In this document: piece after piece, positions 42,399 through 52,987 of the stretch
Position numbering within the stretch: position 1 is the stretch's first letter
Layout: each line of letters starts with the position of its first letter
From: Pseudonocardia sp. CNS-004
GTDB lineage: Bacteria; Actinomycetota; Actinomycetes; Mycobacteriales; Pseudonocardiaceae
Length of the DNA stretch: 64,000 nt
Direction: 5' to 3'
Assembly: GCA_001942185.1 (NCBI GenBank)
Contig: MKJV01000074.1
Coordinates: 46,042 to 110,041, forward strand
The notes under the pieces: model-generated
The model's database searches: none
What the model saw: the letters and a program-made list of their open reading frames with translations, nothing else
Told to the model about the DNA's origin: nothing
Translations under genes and position numbers: made by a program

Positions 42399-43024
42399 TC
42401 AGTGTCCGCGCGCGATCCACTCCTCCAGGTGCGGGAGCTCCGCCCCGATCGTCGTCGGGTCGCCGTGGCCCGTGCGGACCACAGTGTCGCCCGGCAGCGT
42501 GAGCAGCCGGTCGCGCACCGAGTCGATGATCGTGTCGAACGAGGAGTAGGAGCGGCCGGTGGCGCCGGGTCCGCCCTGGAACAGGGTGTCGCCGGTGAAC
42601 ACCGTGCCCAGCTCCGGCGTGTACAGGCTGCACGAGCCCGGGGAGTGGCCCGGCGTGTGCAGCACCCGCAGCGTCACCCCTCCTGCGGTGAGCTCATCGC
42701 CGTCGGCGAGTTCGCGGTCCGGCTTCCGATCGGGGTGGGTCATCTCCCACAGCGGCGCCTCGGCCGGGTGCAGGAGGATCGGCGCACCGAACCGGTCGGC
42801 CAGCTCCGGTGCCTTGCGCACGTGGTCGTCGTGGCCGTGCGTGCACACCACGGCGACGAGGCGCCGGTCGCCGACGCCGCCGCGATCGCGTCGGCGTCGT
42901 GCGGGGCGTCGATGACGAGCACCTCGCGCTCGTCGCCGACGATCCACACGTTGTTGTCGACGTCCCAGGTGCCGCCGTCCAGCGAGAACGTGCCCGACGT
43001 GACGAGATGGTCGACGGGTGGCAT
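42399..43024 (-). CDS. MBL-fold metallohydrolase coupled to mscR (Rv2260-like), one frameshift
   Basis: About 208 aa. Start [20 protein letters not shown]; Zn-binding motif THGHDDHV after a frame break near 42880, then HTPGHSPGSC and FTGDTLFQGG, ending RTGHGDPTTIGAELPHLEEW. This is the glyoxalase II-like class. The ATG overlaps the mscR stop (ATGA), the arrangement of Rv2259-Rv2260. It probably hydrolyses the thioester product of the mycothiol-dependent dehydrogenase, such as S-formylmycothiol (inference). Confidence 0.85.
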
Positions 43025-44109
43025 CAGAAGACCACCACGGAACGCAGCACGTCGCCCTTGTGCATCTTCTCGAACGCCGACTCGACGTCCCCGAGCCCGA
43101 TCGTCTCGCTGACGAACTTCTCCAGCGGCAGCCTGCCCTGCAGGTGCAGGTCCACGAGCATGGGGAAGTCGCGCGACGGCAGGCAGTCGCCGTACCAGGA
43201 CGACTTCAACGAGCCGCCGCGACCGAACATGTCGATCAGGGGCAGGTCGATCGTCATGTCGGGGGTGGGCACGCCGACCAGCACGACGGTGCCTGCGAGG
43301 TCGCGGGCGTAGAAGGCCTGCTTGTAGGTCTCGGGGCGGCCGACCGCCTCGACGACGACGTTCGCCCCGTTGCCGTCGGTGAGCGCCTGCACGCCCTCGA
43401 CGACGTCCTGCTCGCGGGAGTTGATCGTGTGGGTGGCGCCGAACTCCTTGGCCCACCCGAGCTTCCGGTCGTCCACGTCGATCGCGATGATGGTGGACGC
43501 GCCGGCGAGCCGGGCCCCGGCGATCGCCGCGTCGCCCACCCCGCCGCAGCCGATCACGGCGATCGAGTCGCCGCGGCCCACCTTGCCGGTGTTGATGGCC
43601 GCGCCGATGCCTGCCATGACGCCGCAGCCGAGCAGTCCGGCGACCTCCGGCTTGACCTCGGGGTTGACCTTCGTGCACTGCCCGGAGTGGACGAGGGTCT
43701 TCTCGACGAACGCGCCGATGCCGAGCGCGGGCGACAGCTCCTGGCCGGATTCGAGGGTCATCTTCTGGGCGGCGTTGTGGGTGGAGAAGCAGTACCAGGG
43801 CTCGCCGCGGCGGCAGGCGCGGCAGGTGCCGTCGACGGCGCGCCAGTTGAGGATCACGAAGTCGCCGGGGGCGACGTCCGTGACGCCCTCGCCGACGGAC
43901 TCGACGACACCGGCGGCCTCGTGGCCGAGCAGGAACGGGAACTCGTCGTTGATCCCGCCCTCGCGGTAGTGCAGGTCCGTGTGGCAGACCCCGCAGGCCT
44001 GCACCTTCACGACCGCCTCGCCCGGCCCCGGGTCGGGCACGATCACGGTCTCCAGCGAGACGGGCTCACCCTTCTTGTGCGCGACGACCCCGCGGACCTG
44101 CTGCGGCAT
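43024..44109 (-). CDS. mscR: S-nitrosomycothiol reductase / mycothiol-dependent formaldehyde dehydrogenase
   Basis: 361 aa, zinc MDR family class III-like. Catalytic Zn ligands: Cys in [16 protein letters not shown], the [11 protein letters not shown]is/Glu, and [10 protein letters not shown]. The structural loop [13 protein letters not shown] is shortened in Cys content relative to classical ADHs. The NAD Rossmann motif is [19 protein letters not shown]. It detoxifies formaldehyde and S-nitrosomycothiol using mycothiol. It heads the two-gene operon with the MBL hydrolase; a 78-bp region separates it from the divergent enoyl-CoA hydratase. Frame intact. Confidence 0.9.
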   Translation of the reverse strand: MPQQVRGVVAHKKGEPVSLETVIVPDPGPGEAVVKVQACGVCHTDLHYREGGINDEFPFLLGHEAAGVVESVGEGVTDVAPGDFVILNWRAVDGTCRACRRGEPWYCFSTHNAAQKMTLESGQELSPALGIGAFVEKTLVHSGQCTKVNPEVKPEVAGLLGCGVMAGIGAAINTGKVGRGDSIAVIGCGGVGDAAIAGARLAGASTIIAIDVDDRKLGWAKEFGATHTINSREQDVVEGVQALTDGNGANVVVEAVGRPETYKQAFYARDLAGTVVLVGVPTPDMTIDLPLIDMFGRGGSLKSSWYGDCLPSRDFPMLVDLHLQGRLPLEKFVSETIGLGDVESAFEKMHKGDVLRSVVVF

Positions 44110-44187
44110 GACAATCCCTCACCTCAACGTCGGCGATGCATTCATGCGCAGCCTGCCACGTGGTGGCCGGATGGGTAGGTTGCGAGG

Positions 44188-44951
44188 GTGATCGAACGCG
44201 ATGACGTCGATGTCGAGGGTGTTCCGGTCGCGGTGCTCAGGATGGCGCACGGCCCGGTGAACGCGATGGATCTGGAGCTCTGCCAGGCACTCGCCGAGCG
44301 GTTCCGCGGGCTCGCGACCGATCCGGCCCGGGCGGTGGTCATCACTGGATCGGACCGAGCCTTCTCGGCAGGTGTGGATCTCAAACGCTGCACGGAAGGC
44401 GGCGATCCGTACGTCGAGCGGTTCCTCCCCGCCCTGTCGGAGGCGTTCCGGACGGCGTTCGAGCTGCCGAAGCCGGTCGTCGCCGCCGTCAACGGGCACG
44501 CCATCGCGGGCGGCTGCGTGCTGGCGGCCTGTGCCGACCTCGTGCTGATGGCCGAGGGCACGCGCGGATCGGGGTGCCGGAGGTCCTGGTCGGGGTGCCG
44601 TTCCCGCGCATCGCGTTGGAGGTGCTCGGGAACGCCGTGGGGGAGCGGGTCGCGCGCGAGCTGGTCATGGGCGCGCAGACCCACCTGCCCGAGCGGGCGG
44701 TGCAGCTCGGGCTCGTCGACGAGGTCGTCCCGCCGCCGGAGCTGGCCGCCATGGCGGCTGCGGCCGCGGCGGGGAAGGCACGTGACGTCCCGCCCGACAC
44801 GTTCGCCGTCACCAAGGGGCAGCTGCGCCGTCCCGCGTTGGAACGGACCGACCGCTACCGCGACGAGGACGCGGTGGTGGAGGGGCTGTGGAAGTCGCAC
44901 ATCGCCGACGGGCAGGTGGCCCGCTACCTGGCGTCGGTCACCCGGCGGTAG
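44188..44951 (+). CDS. Enoyl-CoA hydratase/isomerase family protein, one frameshift
   Basis: About 255 aa. Crotonase fold: ITGSDRAFSAGVDLKR (oxyanion), KPVVAAVNGHAIAGGCVLAA (second oxyanion glycines), then after a lost base near 44568 RIGVPEVLVGVPFPRIALEV and HLPERAVQLGLVDEVVPP. The catalytic Glu expected after GGCE-type loops is not clear, so the reaction (hydratase or isomerase) is open. GTG start with TAGGTT (44176-44181) six bases upstream: leaderless. Confidence 0.82.
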
Positions 44952-45077
44952 CCGGAACGAGCCGTCACCGGGCGGCACGTGATCGACGATGTGGCACCGA
45001 CGTGGGGGCGCTGCGCAGGTGGGACCGGTGTCACCCCGACACCCCGGCTCCACCGATCCGCCGTCGGTGGGAATGCG

Positions 45078-45647
45078 TTACCGGGCGGTGAGGGTGGCGA
45101 TCACGGCGTCGACGTACGCGGGTAGCTCGTCGCCGGCGGGCGCGGCGTCCGGGGTGGAGTGCGCGAGCTGGGCGTGGCCCAGGTAGGCGGTGTAGGCGAG
45201 CATGGCGCGCCGCCCCGCGTCGTCCGGGTCGAAGCCGAGCTCGCCGAACAGCGCGGTGAGGTAGCCGATGCGGCGGGCGGTGACCCGTGCGAGCACCGGG
45301 GCGACGAGCGGGTGGTTCGCGGCGGACTGGAGCGCGACCTCGACGTGCTCGCTCTTGCGCGTGCTGTCGCCCAGCGCCACGGCGAGCAGTCTGCGCAGCC
45401 GCAGGCGCAGGTCCGGCTCGGTCTCGACGAGCGCGATCACGTCGTCGGTGTCGGTGCGCTCCCACTCCAGCAGCGCGGCCTCGAGCAGCGCGTCGCGGTT
45501 ACCGAAGTGCCAGTAGAAGCTGCCCTTCGTGGCGCCGAGCGACGCGGCGAGCGGCTCGACGGCCACCGCGGCGATCCCCCCGCGGGCGAGCGCGGCGAGT
45601 GCCGCCACGGTCCAGTCCTGCACGGTGAGCCGCTTCCGGTCCGCCAT
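45078..45647 (-). CDS. TetR family repressor
   Basis: 189 aa. N-terminal HTH: LTVQDWTVAALAALARGG, VAVEPLAASLGATKGSFYWH, GNRDALLEAALLEW. The C-terminal ligand domain is all-helical (LRRLLAVALGDSTRKSEHVE). The start ATG 45647 lies two bases from a perfect palindrome, so it is almost certainly autoregulated and controls the divergent SRPBCC gene. Ligand unknown. Confidence 0.9.
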   Translation of the reverse strand: MADRKRLTVQDWTVAALAALARGGIAAVAVEPLAASLGATKGSFYWHFGNRDALLEAALLEWERTDTDDVIALVETEPDLRLRLRRLLAVALGDSTRKSEHVEVALQSAANHPLVAPVLARVTARRIGYLTALFGELGFDPDDAGRRAMLAYTAYLGHAQLAHSTPDAAPAGDELPAYVDAVIATLTAR

Positions 45648-45649
45648 CT

Positions 45650-45688
45650 CCGTACGGTACCGTACGGAAACCATACGGTGGCGTACGG
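45650..45688. promoter_or_regulatory. Double TetR operator between divergent genes
   Basis: Site 1: CCGTACGGTACCGTACGG (45650-45667), a perfect 18-bp palindrome. Site 2: CCATACGGTGGCGTACGG (45671-45688), matching site 1 at 15 of 18 positions, 21 bases downstream, about two helical turns. The 52-bp gap holds both starts' control. Confidence 0.85.
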
Positions 45689-45699
45689 AGGTGCTTCGG

Positions 45700-46665
45700 A
45701 TGGTCCGCAACGTCCACGAACGGCTCGTCCCCGCTCCGATCGAGCGGGTCGGCCCGCTGCTCGACCGCATCGGCGGTCCCGACGACGTGCTCTGGCCGAG
45801 TCCCGGGTGGCCGCCGATGGTGCTGGACGGGCCGATCGCCGTCGGCGTCGCAGGCGGGCACAGCTCGATCCGCTACCGCGTCACCGGGTACGTGCCGAGC
45901 CGCCGGGTCGAGTTCGAGTTCCTCCTGGGCCAGGGGCTGGACGGGCGGCACGTGATCTCCGCGGAGCCGGTGGGTTCGGACCGCACGCTGGTGCGGCACG
46001 TCGCGGAGGCCAGGATCTCCGGCCGGATGCGGCGGGCCTGGCCGCTCGCCGTCCGCTGGGCGCACGACTCGGTGCTGGAGGAGTTGCTGGACAACGCCCA
46101 GCGCGCGACCGGCAGCGAGCCGGAGCGCCCGGCCCGGCGCTCGCCGTGGGTGCGGCTGCTGCGCGCGGTGGAGGTCCCGCGATCGCGGGACACCGCGCCC
46201 GCGCGCACCGCCCTGATCGCCCGTGCCCTGCCGCGCGTCGACTGGGCCGACGCCCACGCCGTGACCGCCTTCCCCGGCACCCCGCTCGATCCGCAGGCCT
46301 GGGCGGACGCGGTGTTCCGCGACCCGCCCCGCTGGGTGCGCGCCGCGCTCGGGCTGCGCGAGCTGCTGGTCGGACTCGTCGGGATCGAACGCAGCGGCCG
46401 CGCAGCGTTCGACACCCTGGCCCGCGCCGACGACGAGGTGTTGCTCGGCGCCGACGCGAACCACCTCGACTTCCGGGCGTCCGTCCGCCGCGAGCCGGAC
46501 CGGGTGGTCCTCACCACCGTCGTCCAGGTGCACAACCGGCGTGGCCGGGCGTACTCGGCGCTGGTGCGGCCGATCCACCCGATCGTCGTGCGCGCGATGC
46601 TGGACCGCGCGGCGCGCAGGCTCTCGGGTGCGGCACGGAGAAAAGTGCTGGACGGGGCGCGGTGA
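45700..46665 (+). CDS. SRPBCC-DUF2867 fusion protein
   Basis: 321 aa from ATG 45700 (GTG 45691 adds three). Residues 1-140 look like an SRPBCC lipid-binding domain (VHERLVPAPIERVGPLLDRI, SSIRYRVTGYVPSRRVEFEF). Residues 165-315 fit DUF2867 (LPRVDWADAHAVTAFPGTPL, AVFRDPPRWVRAALGLRELL, VLTTVVQVHNRRGRAYSALV). Function unknown; the hydrophobic-ligand fold and TetR control suggest handling of a small hydrophobic effector. Frame intact. Confidence 0.75.
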   Translation: MVRNVHERLVPAPIERVGPLLDRIGGPDDVLWPSPGWPPMVLDGPIAVGVAGGHSSIRYRVTGYVPSRRVEFEFLLGQGLDGRHVISAEPVGSDRTLVRHVAEARISGRMRRAWPLAVRWAHDSVLEELLDNAQRATGSEPERPARRSPWVRLLRAVEVPRSRDTAPARTALIARALPRVDWADAHAVTAFPGTPLDPQAWADAVFRDPPRWVRAALGLRELLVGLVGIERSGRAAFDTLARADDEVLLGADANHLDFRASVRREPDRVVLTTVVQVHNRRGRAYSALVRPIHPIVVRAMLDRAARRLSGAARRKVLDGAR

Positions 46666-46683
46666 ATGCGATGACCTCGACAG

Positions 46684-47615
46684 ATGCCGAACGGAGGCGG
46701 GGCCCGGCTGGGCATCGACGAGATCCCTGATCGCGTGCGCGCTGCGATCGAGGAGATCCTCGGCGCGCCCGTGGTGGCGGCGCACTCGCAGCCCGGCGGG
46801 TTCTCGCCCGGCCTCGGAGCCCGTCTCGTGCTCGCCGACGGGCGGCGGGCGTCGCCAAGGCGGCGGGCGTCGAGCGCAACCCCCTCGCCCCGAGGTTCCA
46901 CCGGCGCGAGGTCGAGGTGCTCTCCGCGCTACCGCCCGACCTGCCCGTCCCCGGCCTCCTGGGCAGCTACGACGACGGCGACTGGGTGGCGCTCGTCGTC
47001 GAGGACGTCGACGGTGAGATGCCCGCCGAGCCGTGGCGTCCCGCCGAGCTCGCCAGGGTCGTCGAGGCCATGGCGAGGCTCGCCGACCGGCTCACGCCGA
47101 CCCCCATCGCGCGCCCGCCGATCGCCACGATGGACGAGCACGGGTTCCGGGGATGGCGCACCCTCGCGGCGGACCCGTCCGCCGCCGCCCCGCTCGGCCC
47201 TGCTGTGACCGCCCGGCTCGACCAGCTGGCCGCGATCGAGGAGGGCTGGACCGCGGCCGCGGAGGGCGGCTCGCTGGTGCACGGTGACCTGCGTGCCGAC
47301 AACATCCTGCTGACGCCGCACGAGGTGGTGTTCGTCGACTGGCCCCACGCCAGGGTCGGCGCCCCGTGGCTCGACCTGCTGTTCCTGCTGCCCAGCGCCG
47401 CGGCCACCGGCACCGACCCGGAGGAGGTCTGGTCCGCCTTCCCGCCGGCGCGGGCCGCTGACCCCGACGCGGTCACCGCGGTTCTCGTCGCACTGACGGG
47501 ATTCTTCCTGCACCAGTCCGTGCTGCCGCCGCCCCAGAACCTGGAGCGGGTGCGCGCGTTCCAGCGGGTGCAGGGTGAGGCTGCGCTGCGCTGGGTGGAC
47601 GCACGGCTGCACTGA
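46684..47615 (+). CDS. Aminoglycoside phosphotransferase (APH)-family kinase, one frameshift
   Basis: About 310 aa. It starts MPNGGGARLGIDEIPDRVRA; a lost base near 46850 is followed by VAKAAGVERNPLAPRFHRRE (the Lys expected in the nucleotide site) and VALVVEDVDGEMP. The catalytic loop is LVHGDLRADNILL and the Mg-binding DFG-like site VFVDWPHA. The family phosphorylates antibiotics, choline, sugars or other alcohols; substrate unknown. It starts 18 bp after the fusion gene and probably belongs to the same operon. Confidence 0.82.
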
Positions 47616-48319
47616 TCAGGGCAGCCCGGCGAGATCGGCCATCGTCTGCACCTGGTGGTCGAAATGGTCGGCCGGGTCCTGGAGCAGCTCGGCCAGCCGG
47701 CCGAACACCTCGAAGCTCACCAGACCGAACAGCTGCGTCCAGGCGGCGAGCCCGGCGAGCAGCACCGGGTCGCCGGGGCGGGGGTCGGTGGGAGGGCCCG
47801 GTGCCTGCGTGACGAGCCGGTCGAGGTCGGCGTGCAGTGCCGCGGTGACCGGCCGCTCCACGGGTGCGTCGAGGGCGCCCGCCGCCTCCGCCTCGGCGAG
47901 GACCCGGACCAGGGCGACCACCACCCGCGATGCGGGCGGCACCGTGTCGGCCGGCGCGGTGTACCCGGGTACCGGGGTGCCGTAGAGCAGTGCGTACTCG
48001 GCGGGGTGGTCCAGTGCCCAGCGCCGCACCGCACGGCAGAGCGCCATCCACCGGCCCCGCAGGTCGGAACGGGCCTCGGCGGCCTCCGCGGCCTCCGCGG
48101 CCGCCCCGAGCTCGTCGTATGCCTCCGTGATCAGCGCGGTGAGCAGGCGTCGCGGCCGTCGAAGTAGCGGTAGAGCGCGGACGGCACCATCTCGAGGTCG
48201 CGCGCCACGGCGCGGAGCGTCAGGCCGGGGCCGTCGATCGCGAGTCGCCGCCGGGCGGCTGCCTTGATCTCCTCCACCAGCTCGGCGCGCACGCGGGTGC
48301 GCAGGGACGGTGCGGGCAT
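47616..48319 (-). CDS. TetR family repressor, one frameshift
   Basis: About 234 aa. HTH: MPAPSLRTRVRAELVEEIKA, LTLRAVARDLEMVPSALYRY, then a lost base near 48145 and LLTALITEAYDELGAAAEAA. The C-terminal ligand domain fits the TetR_C (WHG) type, with RWALDHPAEYALLYGTPVPG. It is divergent from an NAD-dependent epimerase gene, with two copies of CGAGAAC-N3-GTTCTC between them. It ends on the base after the APH stop (convergent). Confidence 0.86.
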
Positions 48320-48358
48320 GCGGCGAGACTGCCACAGTGCGAGATCGTGCGCACGGAA

Positions 48359-48408
48359 CGAGAACGATGTTCTCGGTGATGCTACTCTGTGCGAGAACAC
48401 TGTTCTCT
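48359..48408. promoter_or_regulatory. Two TetR operators in phase
   Basis: CGAGAACGATGTTCTCG (48359-48375, perfect dyad) and CGAGAACACTGTTCTCT (48392-48408), 33 bases apart centre to centre (about three helical turns). TACTCT (48383-48388) between them may be the -10 for the epimerase gene, so dimers on both sites would block it. Confidence 0.85.
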
Positions 48409-48434
48409 CATCGGAACGAGCTTCGGAGGCCGGC

Positions 48435-49364
48435 ATGGCGCTGCACGTGATCGTGGGAGCAGGTGCCGTCGGGACGGCGACGGCGCGACTTCTGGCCGAG
48501 CGGGGTGAGCAGGTGCGGCTGGTCAGCCGCCGGGGCACGGGGCCGGAGCACCCGGCCGTCGAGCGGGTCGCGGCGGACGCCACCGACTCCGCCACGCTCA
48601 CCCGCATCGCCGGGGGCGCGACGGCCCTCTACAACTGCGCCGCGCCTCCGTACCACCGTTGGCCGCTCGAATGGCCACCGCTGGCCGCGGCACTGCTGGA
48701 CGCGGCCGAGGCGACGGGCGCCGTGCTGGTCTCGGCGGGCAACCTCTACCTCTACGGCCCCGTCGACGGCCCACTCACCGAGGAGCTGCCGGCGCGGCCC
48801 GCAGGCCCCAAGGCACGCGTCCGCGCCGGCATGTGGCAGGACGCGATCGCCCGGCACGAGGCAGGGCGGATCCGCACCGCCGACGTGCGCGCGTCCGACC
48901 ACCTGGGCGGCGGGAGCCAGTCGATGATCACGAACCTCGTGCTGCCCCGGGTGCTCGCCGGTCGTCGGGCGAGCGTGCCCGCCGACCTCGACGCCCCGCA
49001 CACCTGGACCGACATCGCCGCCGTCGCTCGCACCCTGGTCGCCGTTGCAGACGACGAGCGCGCGTGGGGTCGGGCCTGGCACGTGCCGAGCGCGCAACCG
49101 CTGTCGATCCGGGAGGTCGCGGCCCGGGCGTGCGCACTCGCCGACGTCGCCCCGCCGCGGCTGTCGACGATGCCGTCGCCCGTGCTCTGGCTCGGCGGGC
49201 TGACGAACCCACTGGCCCGGGAGCTGCGGGAGACCCAATACCAGTTCCGCGCGCCGTTCGTCATGGACTCGACGGCGGCCACCGCGGCGCTGGGCATCAC
49301 CCCGACACCGATCGATGAGAGCCTGGCGGAAACGGTGCGCGGAGTGGCGCCTGCGCGGTACTGA
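48435..49364 (+). CDS. NAD-dependent epimerase/dehydratase-family protein
   Basis: 309 aa extended SDR. Rossmann motif near the N-terminus: HVIVGAGAVGTATARLLAER. NADP/NAD-contact region LVSRRGTG; VLVSAGNLYLYGP with the Tyr usually catalytic in this family; ASDHLGGGSQSMITNLVLPR. The classic YxxxK is replaced, so activity may be reductase-like or lost. The ATG at 48435 follows CGGAGG. Controlled by the divergent TetR. Frame intact. Confidence 0.8.
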   Translation: MALHVIVGAGAVGTATARLLAERGEQVRLVSRRGTGPEHPAVERVAADATDSATLTRIAGGATALYNCAAPPYHRWPLEWPPLAAALLDAAEATGAVLVSAGNLYLYGPVDGPLTEELPARPAGPKARVRAGMWQDAIARHEAGRIRTADVRASDHLGGGSQSMITNLVLPRVLAGRRASVPADLDAPHTWTDIAAVARTLVAVADDERAWGRAWHVPSAQPLSIREVAARACALADVAPPRLSTMPSPVLWLGGLTNPLARELRETQYQFRAPFVMDSTAATAALGITPTPIDESLAETVRGVAPARY

Positions 49365-49377
49365 GCGCGCGGTGCCC

Positions 49378-49815
49378 TCAGCCGGCCTGGAGCGGAGCCG
49401 GCTCGCCCAGCGCCTCCGCGATCGGCGGCGGGATCTCGCGCTTCCCGGAACCGTCGGTGGCCACCACCACGTAGACGGTGCGGCCCGCACAGGTGACCTC
49501 GTCGCCGTCGCGGCGCACCTCGAAGTCGAGCGCGAAGCTGGTGCGGCCGATCCGCGCGGTCGACACCGCCACCTCCGCCGTGTCCTGCCAGCGCAGCCCG
49601 GACCGCCAGTCGATCTCCGAGCGCACCAGCTGCACGTCGAAGCCGGCCTCGATCATCTTCTGGTACGGCAACCCGCGCGCGGTGAGGAACGCCGACATGG
49701 CCTCGTCGAAGTAGGTCAGGTACCAGGCGTTGAACACCACGCCCTGGGCGTCGACCTCCATGTAGCGGACGGTCAGGGGGAAGGTGAAGGCACCGCTCGT
49801 CGGCTCCGGGCTCAC
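49378..49815 (-). CDS. 4-hydroxybenzoyl-CoA-type acyl-CoA thioesterase
   Basis: 145 aa hotdog protein. VDAQGVVFNAWYLTYFDEAM holds the conserved Asp and the Asn/Tyr of the YbgC/4HBT class; the RIGRTSFALDFEVRRDGDEV strand follows. It hydrolyses acyl-CoA. It starts GTG 49815 (VSPEPTSGAFTFPLTVRYME) and converges with the epimerase 13 bp away. The RE1c repeat separates it from the upstream lipase. Confidence 0.85.
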   Translation of the reverse strand: MSPEPTSGAFTFPLTVRYMEVDAQGVVFNAWYLTYFDEAMSAFLTARGLPYQKMIEAGFDVQLVRSEIDWRSGLRWQDTAEVAVSTARIGRTSFALDFEVRRDGDEVTCAGRTVYVVVATDGSGKREIPPPIAEALGEPAPLQAG

Positions 49816-49833
49816 GCCGCGCGACGCTACCCG

Positions 49834-49967
49834 ACCGCAACTCGCGCGCACCCACGCCGCGACTCGCGCGCACGGAGAGCGCGACTCGCGGAACGACGGG
49901 AGGCCCCACCCCGCGAGTCGGGGTCTGGATGTACGCGAGTCGCGGTGTGGGTGCACCCGAGTCGGGG
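49834..49967. repeat. RE1 composite palindromic repeat, copy c
   Basis: Three left motifs (AACTCGCG, CGCGACTCGCG, GCGCGACTCGCG), a 20-base spacer with AGGCC, then three right motifs (CGCGAGTCG, CGCGAGTCGCG, CGAGTCG). GTGCACC/GGTGCAC blocks lie between. Same architecture as 15098-15224. It follows the lipase 3' end on the minus strand. Confidence 0.8.
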
Positions 49968-49984
49968 CTGGAGGCGAGGGTTCC

Positions 49985-50778
49985 TCAGAGTGCTCGGTGA
50001 TGAAGCGCGTGCGTCCGCCAGGACCTCGTCCTTGTTGGTCTCGTTGAAGATCTCGTGCCGGCGCCCGGGTAGGTCTTCTCCTCGAACACCACCCCGCGCA
50101 GGGCCTCGATTCCCTCGCCGGTGCCCTCGATCGGCACGAGCCGGTCGTCGGATCCGTGCACCCAGAACGTGGGGAGGGCGCCGAGCGGGCCGTGGGAGCG
50201 GATGTTGTCGAGGCACGTGGCGAGCGCCTCGAGGGTGGTGCGCTGGAAGCGGCCGTGCCACACCAGCGGGTCTCGGCATAGGCCTTGCCGACGTCCGGGT
50301 CGCGGGAGAGCGTGTCGGGGTCGATCGGAGTGTCCGGGATCTCGTCGAGGGCCAGCAGGTCGGTGGCGGCGTCCCAGCGGCCCAGCACCGGCCCGGACAG
50401 CACGAGAGCGGCGAGCTCGTGGCCGTACCGCTGGGCGTAGCGGGCCGCGATCATGCCGCCCATCGAGTGCCCGATGAGCACGGTGGGCAGCTTCGGGTCG
50501 CGGGCCCTCGTGGCGAGCTCGTGGAAGTCGTCCACCACGGCCTCGTAGTCCGGGATCAGCACGCGCTCGCCCGCGCTCCTGCCGTGCCCGACGTGGTCGA
50601 CGCCGTGGACGACCGCGCCGTGCCGCACGAGCACGTCGGCCACGTGCTCGTACCGGCCGATGTGCTCGCCGTACCCGTGGCAGACCAGCGCGATGTAGCG
50701 CGCGTTCGCGCGCGGCCAGGTACGGGCGGTGAGGTTGCCCGCATGCCCCTCGAAGGTCCACTCCTGCGAGTCGGTCAC
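49985..50778 (-). CDS. Monoacylglycerol lipase-type alpha/beta hydrolase (Rv0183-like), three frameshifts
   Basis: About 265 aa. MTDSQEWTFEGHAGNLTART, oxyanion CHGYGEHIGRYEH, nucleophile Ser in LIGHSMGGMIAARY; after breaks near 50275, 50085 and 50010, Asp in VHGSDDRLVP and His in RHEIFNETNKDEV. The full Ser-Asp-His triad is therefore present. It releases fatty acid and glycerol from monoacylglycerols. The end is put at the first stop after FITEH-type sequence; one frame is open into the RE1 repeat. Confidence 0.84.
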
Positions 50779-50792
50779 CGCTGTCCTCTCTC

Positions 50793-51530
50793 TCAGTCGC
50801 CCAACCGTTCGCGGATCGTCCGGTTGACGGCGCGTCCGAACGCCGTGACCAGCCCGAGCACCGTGACCGGCTTGAGCTGGGACAGCGCAGCGGCCAGCCG
50901 GTGCCGCTCCTCGGCGCGATGGCCGCGGTCGCGGTAGGGCTGGAGCACCTCATCCTGGAACATCGCCATCAGGTCCTCGGCAAGGGCCGTCGTGTGCTTC
51001 TCGATCAGCCCGTGGGCACGCCGCCACACGTCGGTCGGGAGGTCGGAGTCGATCACGGCGAGGGCGCTGCCGAGCGTGCCGGCGCCGTGCAGCCGGAGCC
51101 TGCCGTCGGGCAGGTCCGTGACGGCGCCGAGGTCGCGCAGCGAGTCGACGTCCCCGGGTGAGAGGGCGCGCCCCGCGCGCTTCTCCAGCTCCGCCAGGTC
51201 GACCTCCTCGATCTCCTCCGGGACCCACGGCGTGAGCAGCGCGCGGTGCAGCGCCAGCTCCGCGTGGCCCACGTGTGGCGGGAGGCGTTCGACGTGGCTC
51301 TCGATCGCGGACAGGGTGAACCCCAGCGCGGACAGCTCGCTCACCAGCTCCAGCCGGGCGAGGTGGTCGGGCCCGTAGAGGCCGGTGCGGCCACGCAGCT
51401 GCGGCGGCGGGAGCAGCCCACGGGCGGCGTAGTACCGGATGTTGCGCACCGTGATGCCCGAGCGGTCTGCCAGCTGGTCGATCGTGAGGAGCTCGCCCCG
51501 GTCGGGTAGCAAAGGCGCCGCCCTGTTCAT
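50793..51530 (-). CDS. MerR family regulator divergent from fadAB
   Basis: 245 aa. MerR winged HTH (about 14-85): [61 protein letters not shown] coiled-coil and a large C-terminal effector domain (90-245) follow. MerR activators bind between -35 and -10; exactly such a dyad lies in the fad promoter 150 bp away. It probably senses acyl-CoA or a fatty acid (inference). Frame intact. Confidence 0.88.
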   Translation of the reverse strand: MNRAAPLLPDRGELLTIDQLADRSGITVRNIRYYAARGLLPPPQLRGRTGLYGPDHLARLELVSELSALGFTLSAIESHVERLPPHVGHAELALHRALLTPWVPEEIEEVDLAELEKRAGRALSPGDVDSLRDLGAVTDLPDGRLRLHGAGTLGSALAVIDSDLPTDVWRRAHGLIEKHTTALAEDLMAMFQDEVLQPYRDRGHRAEERHRLAAALSQLKPVTVLGLVTAFGRAVNRTIRERLGD

Positions 51531-51680
51531 TTGCCTCCGCTCCGCTCCGGCCGGCTCGCGGGCCCGAGGAGACGCCGCCCTGCTCCTCCGGTGCTCGGTC
51601 GCTCGTTCGTCGCTCCCTGCGCGCCTCCCCCGCAGGGCGGCGTCGGCCCGCTCACCATGGCGCGCAGGCTACGGCACCGC

Positions 51681-51710
51681 TTGACCCATGTGACAGCGCT
51701 GCTGTAACAA
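51681..51710 (+). promoter_or_regulatory. fadAB promoter with MerR-type dyad in the spacer
   Basis: -35 TTGACC (51681-51686), 18-base spacer, -10-like TAACAA (51705-51710). The spacer is filled by GTGACAGCGCTGCTGTAAC (51690-51708), a 19-bp dyad with one mismatched pair, the classic position for MerR-family binding and promoter untwisting. Confidence 0.6.
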
Positions 51711-51749
51711 AGGCAGCAGGTCCGCTCGGTCGTCGAGGAAGAGGTTCCC

Positions 51750-52970
<1,221 letters not shown>

Positions 52971-52987
52971 GAAAGGGACCTCCGAAC

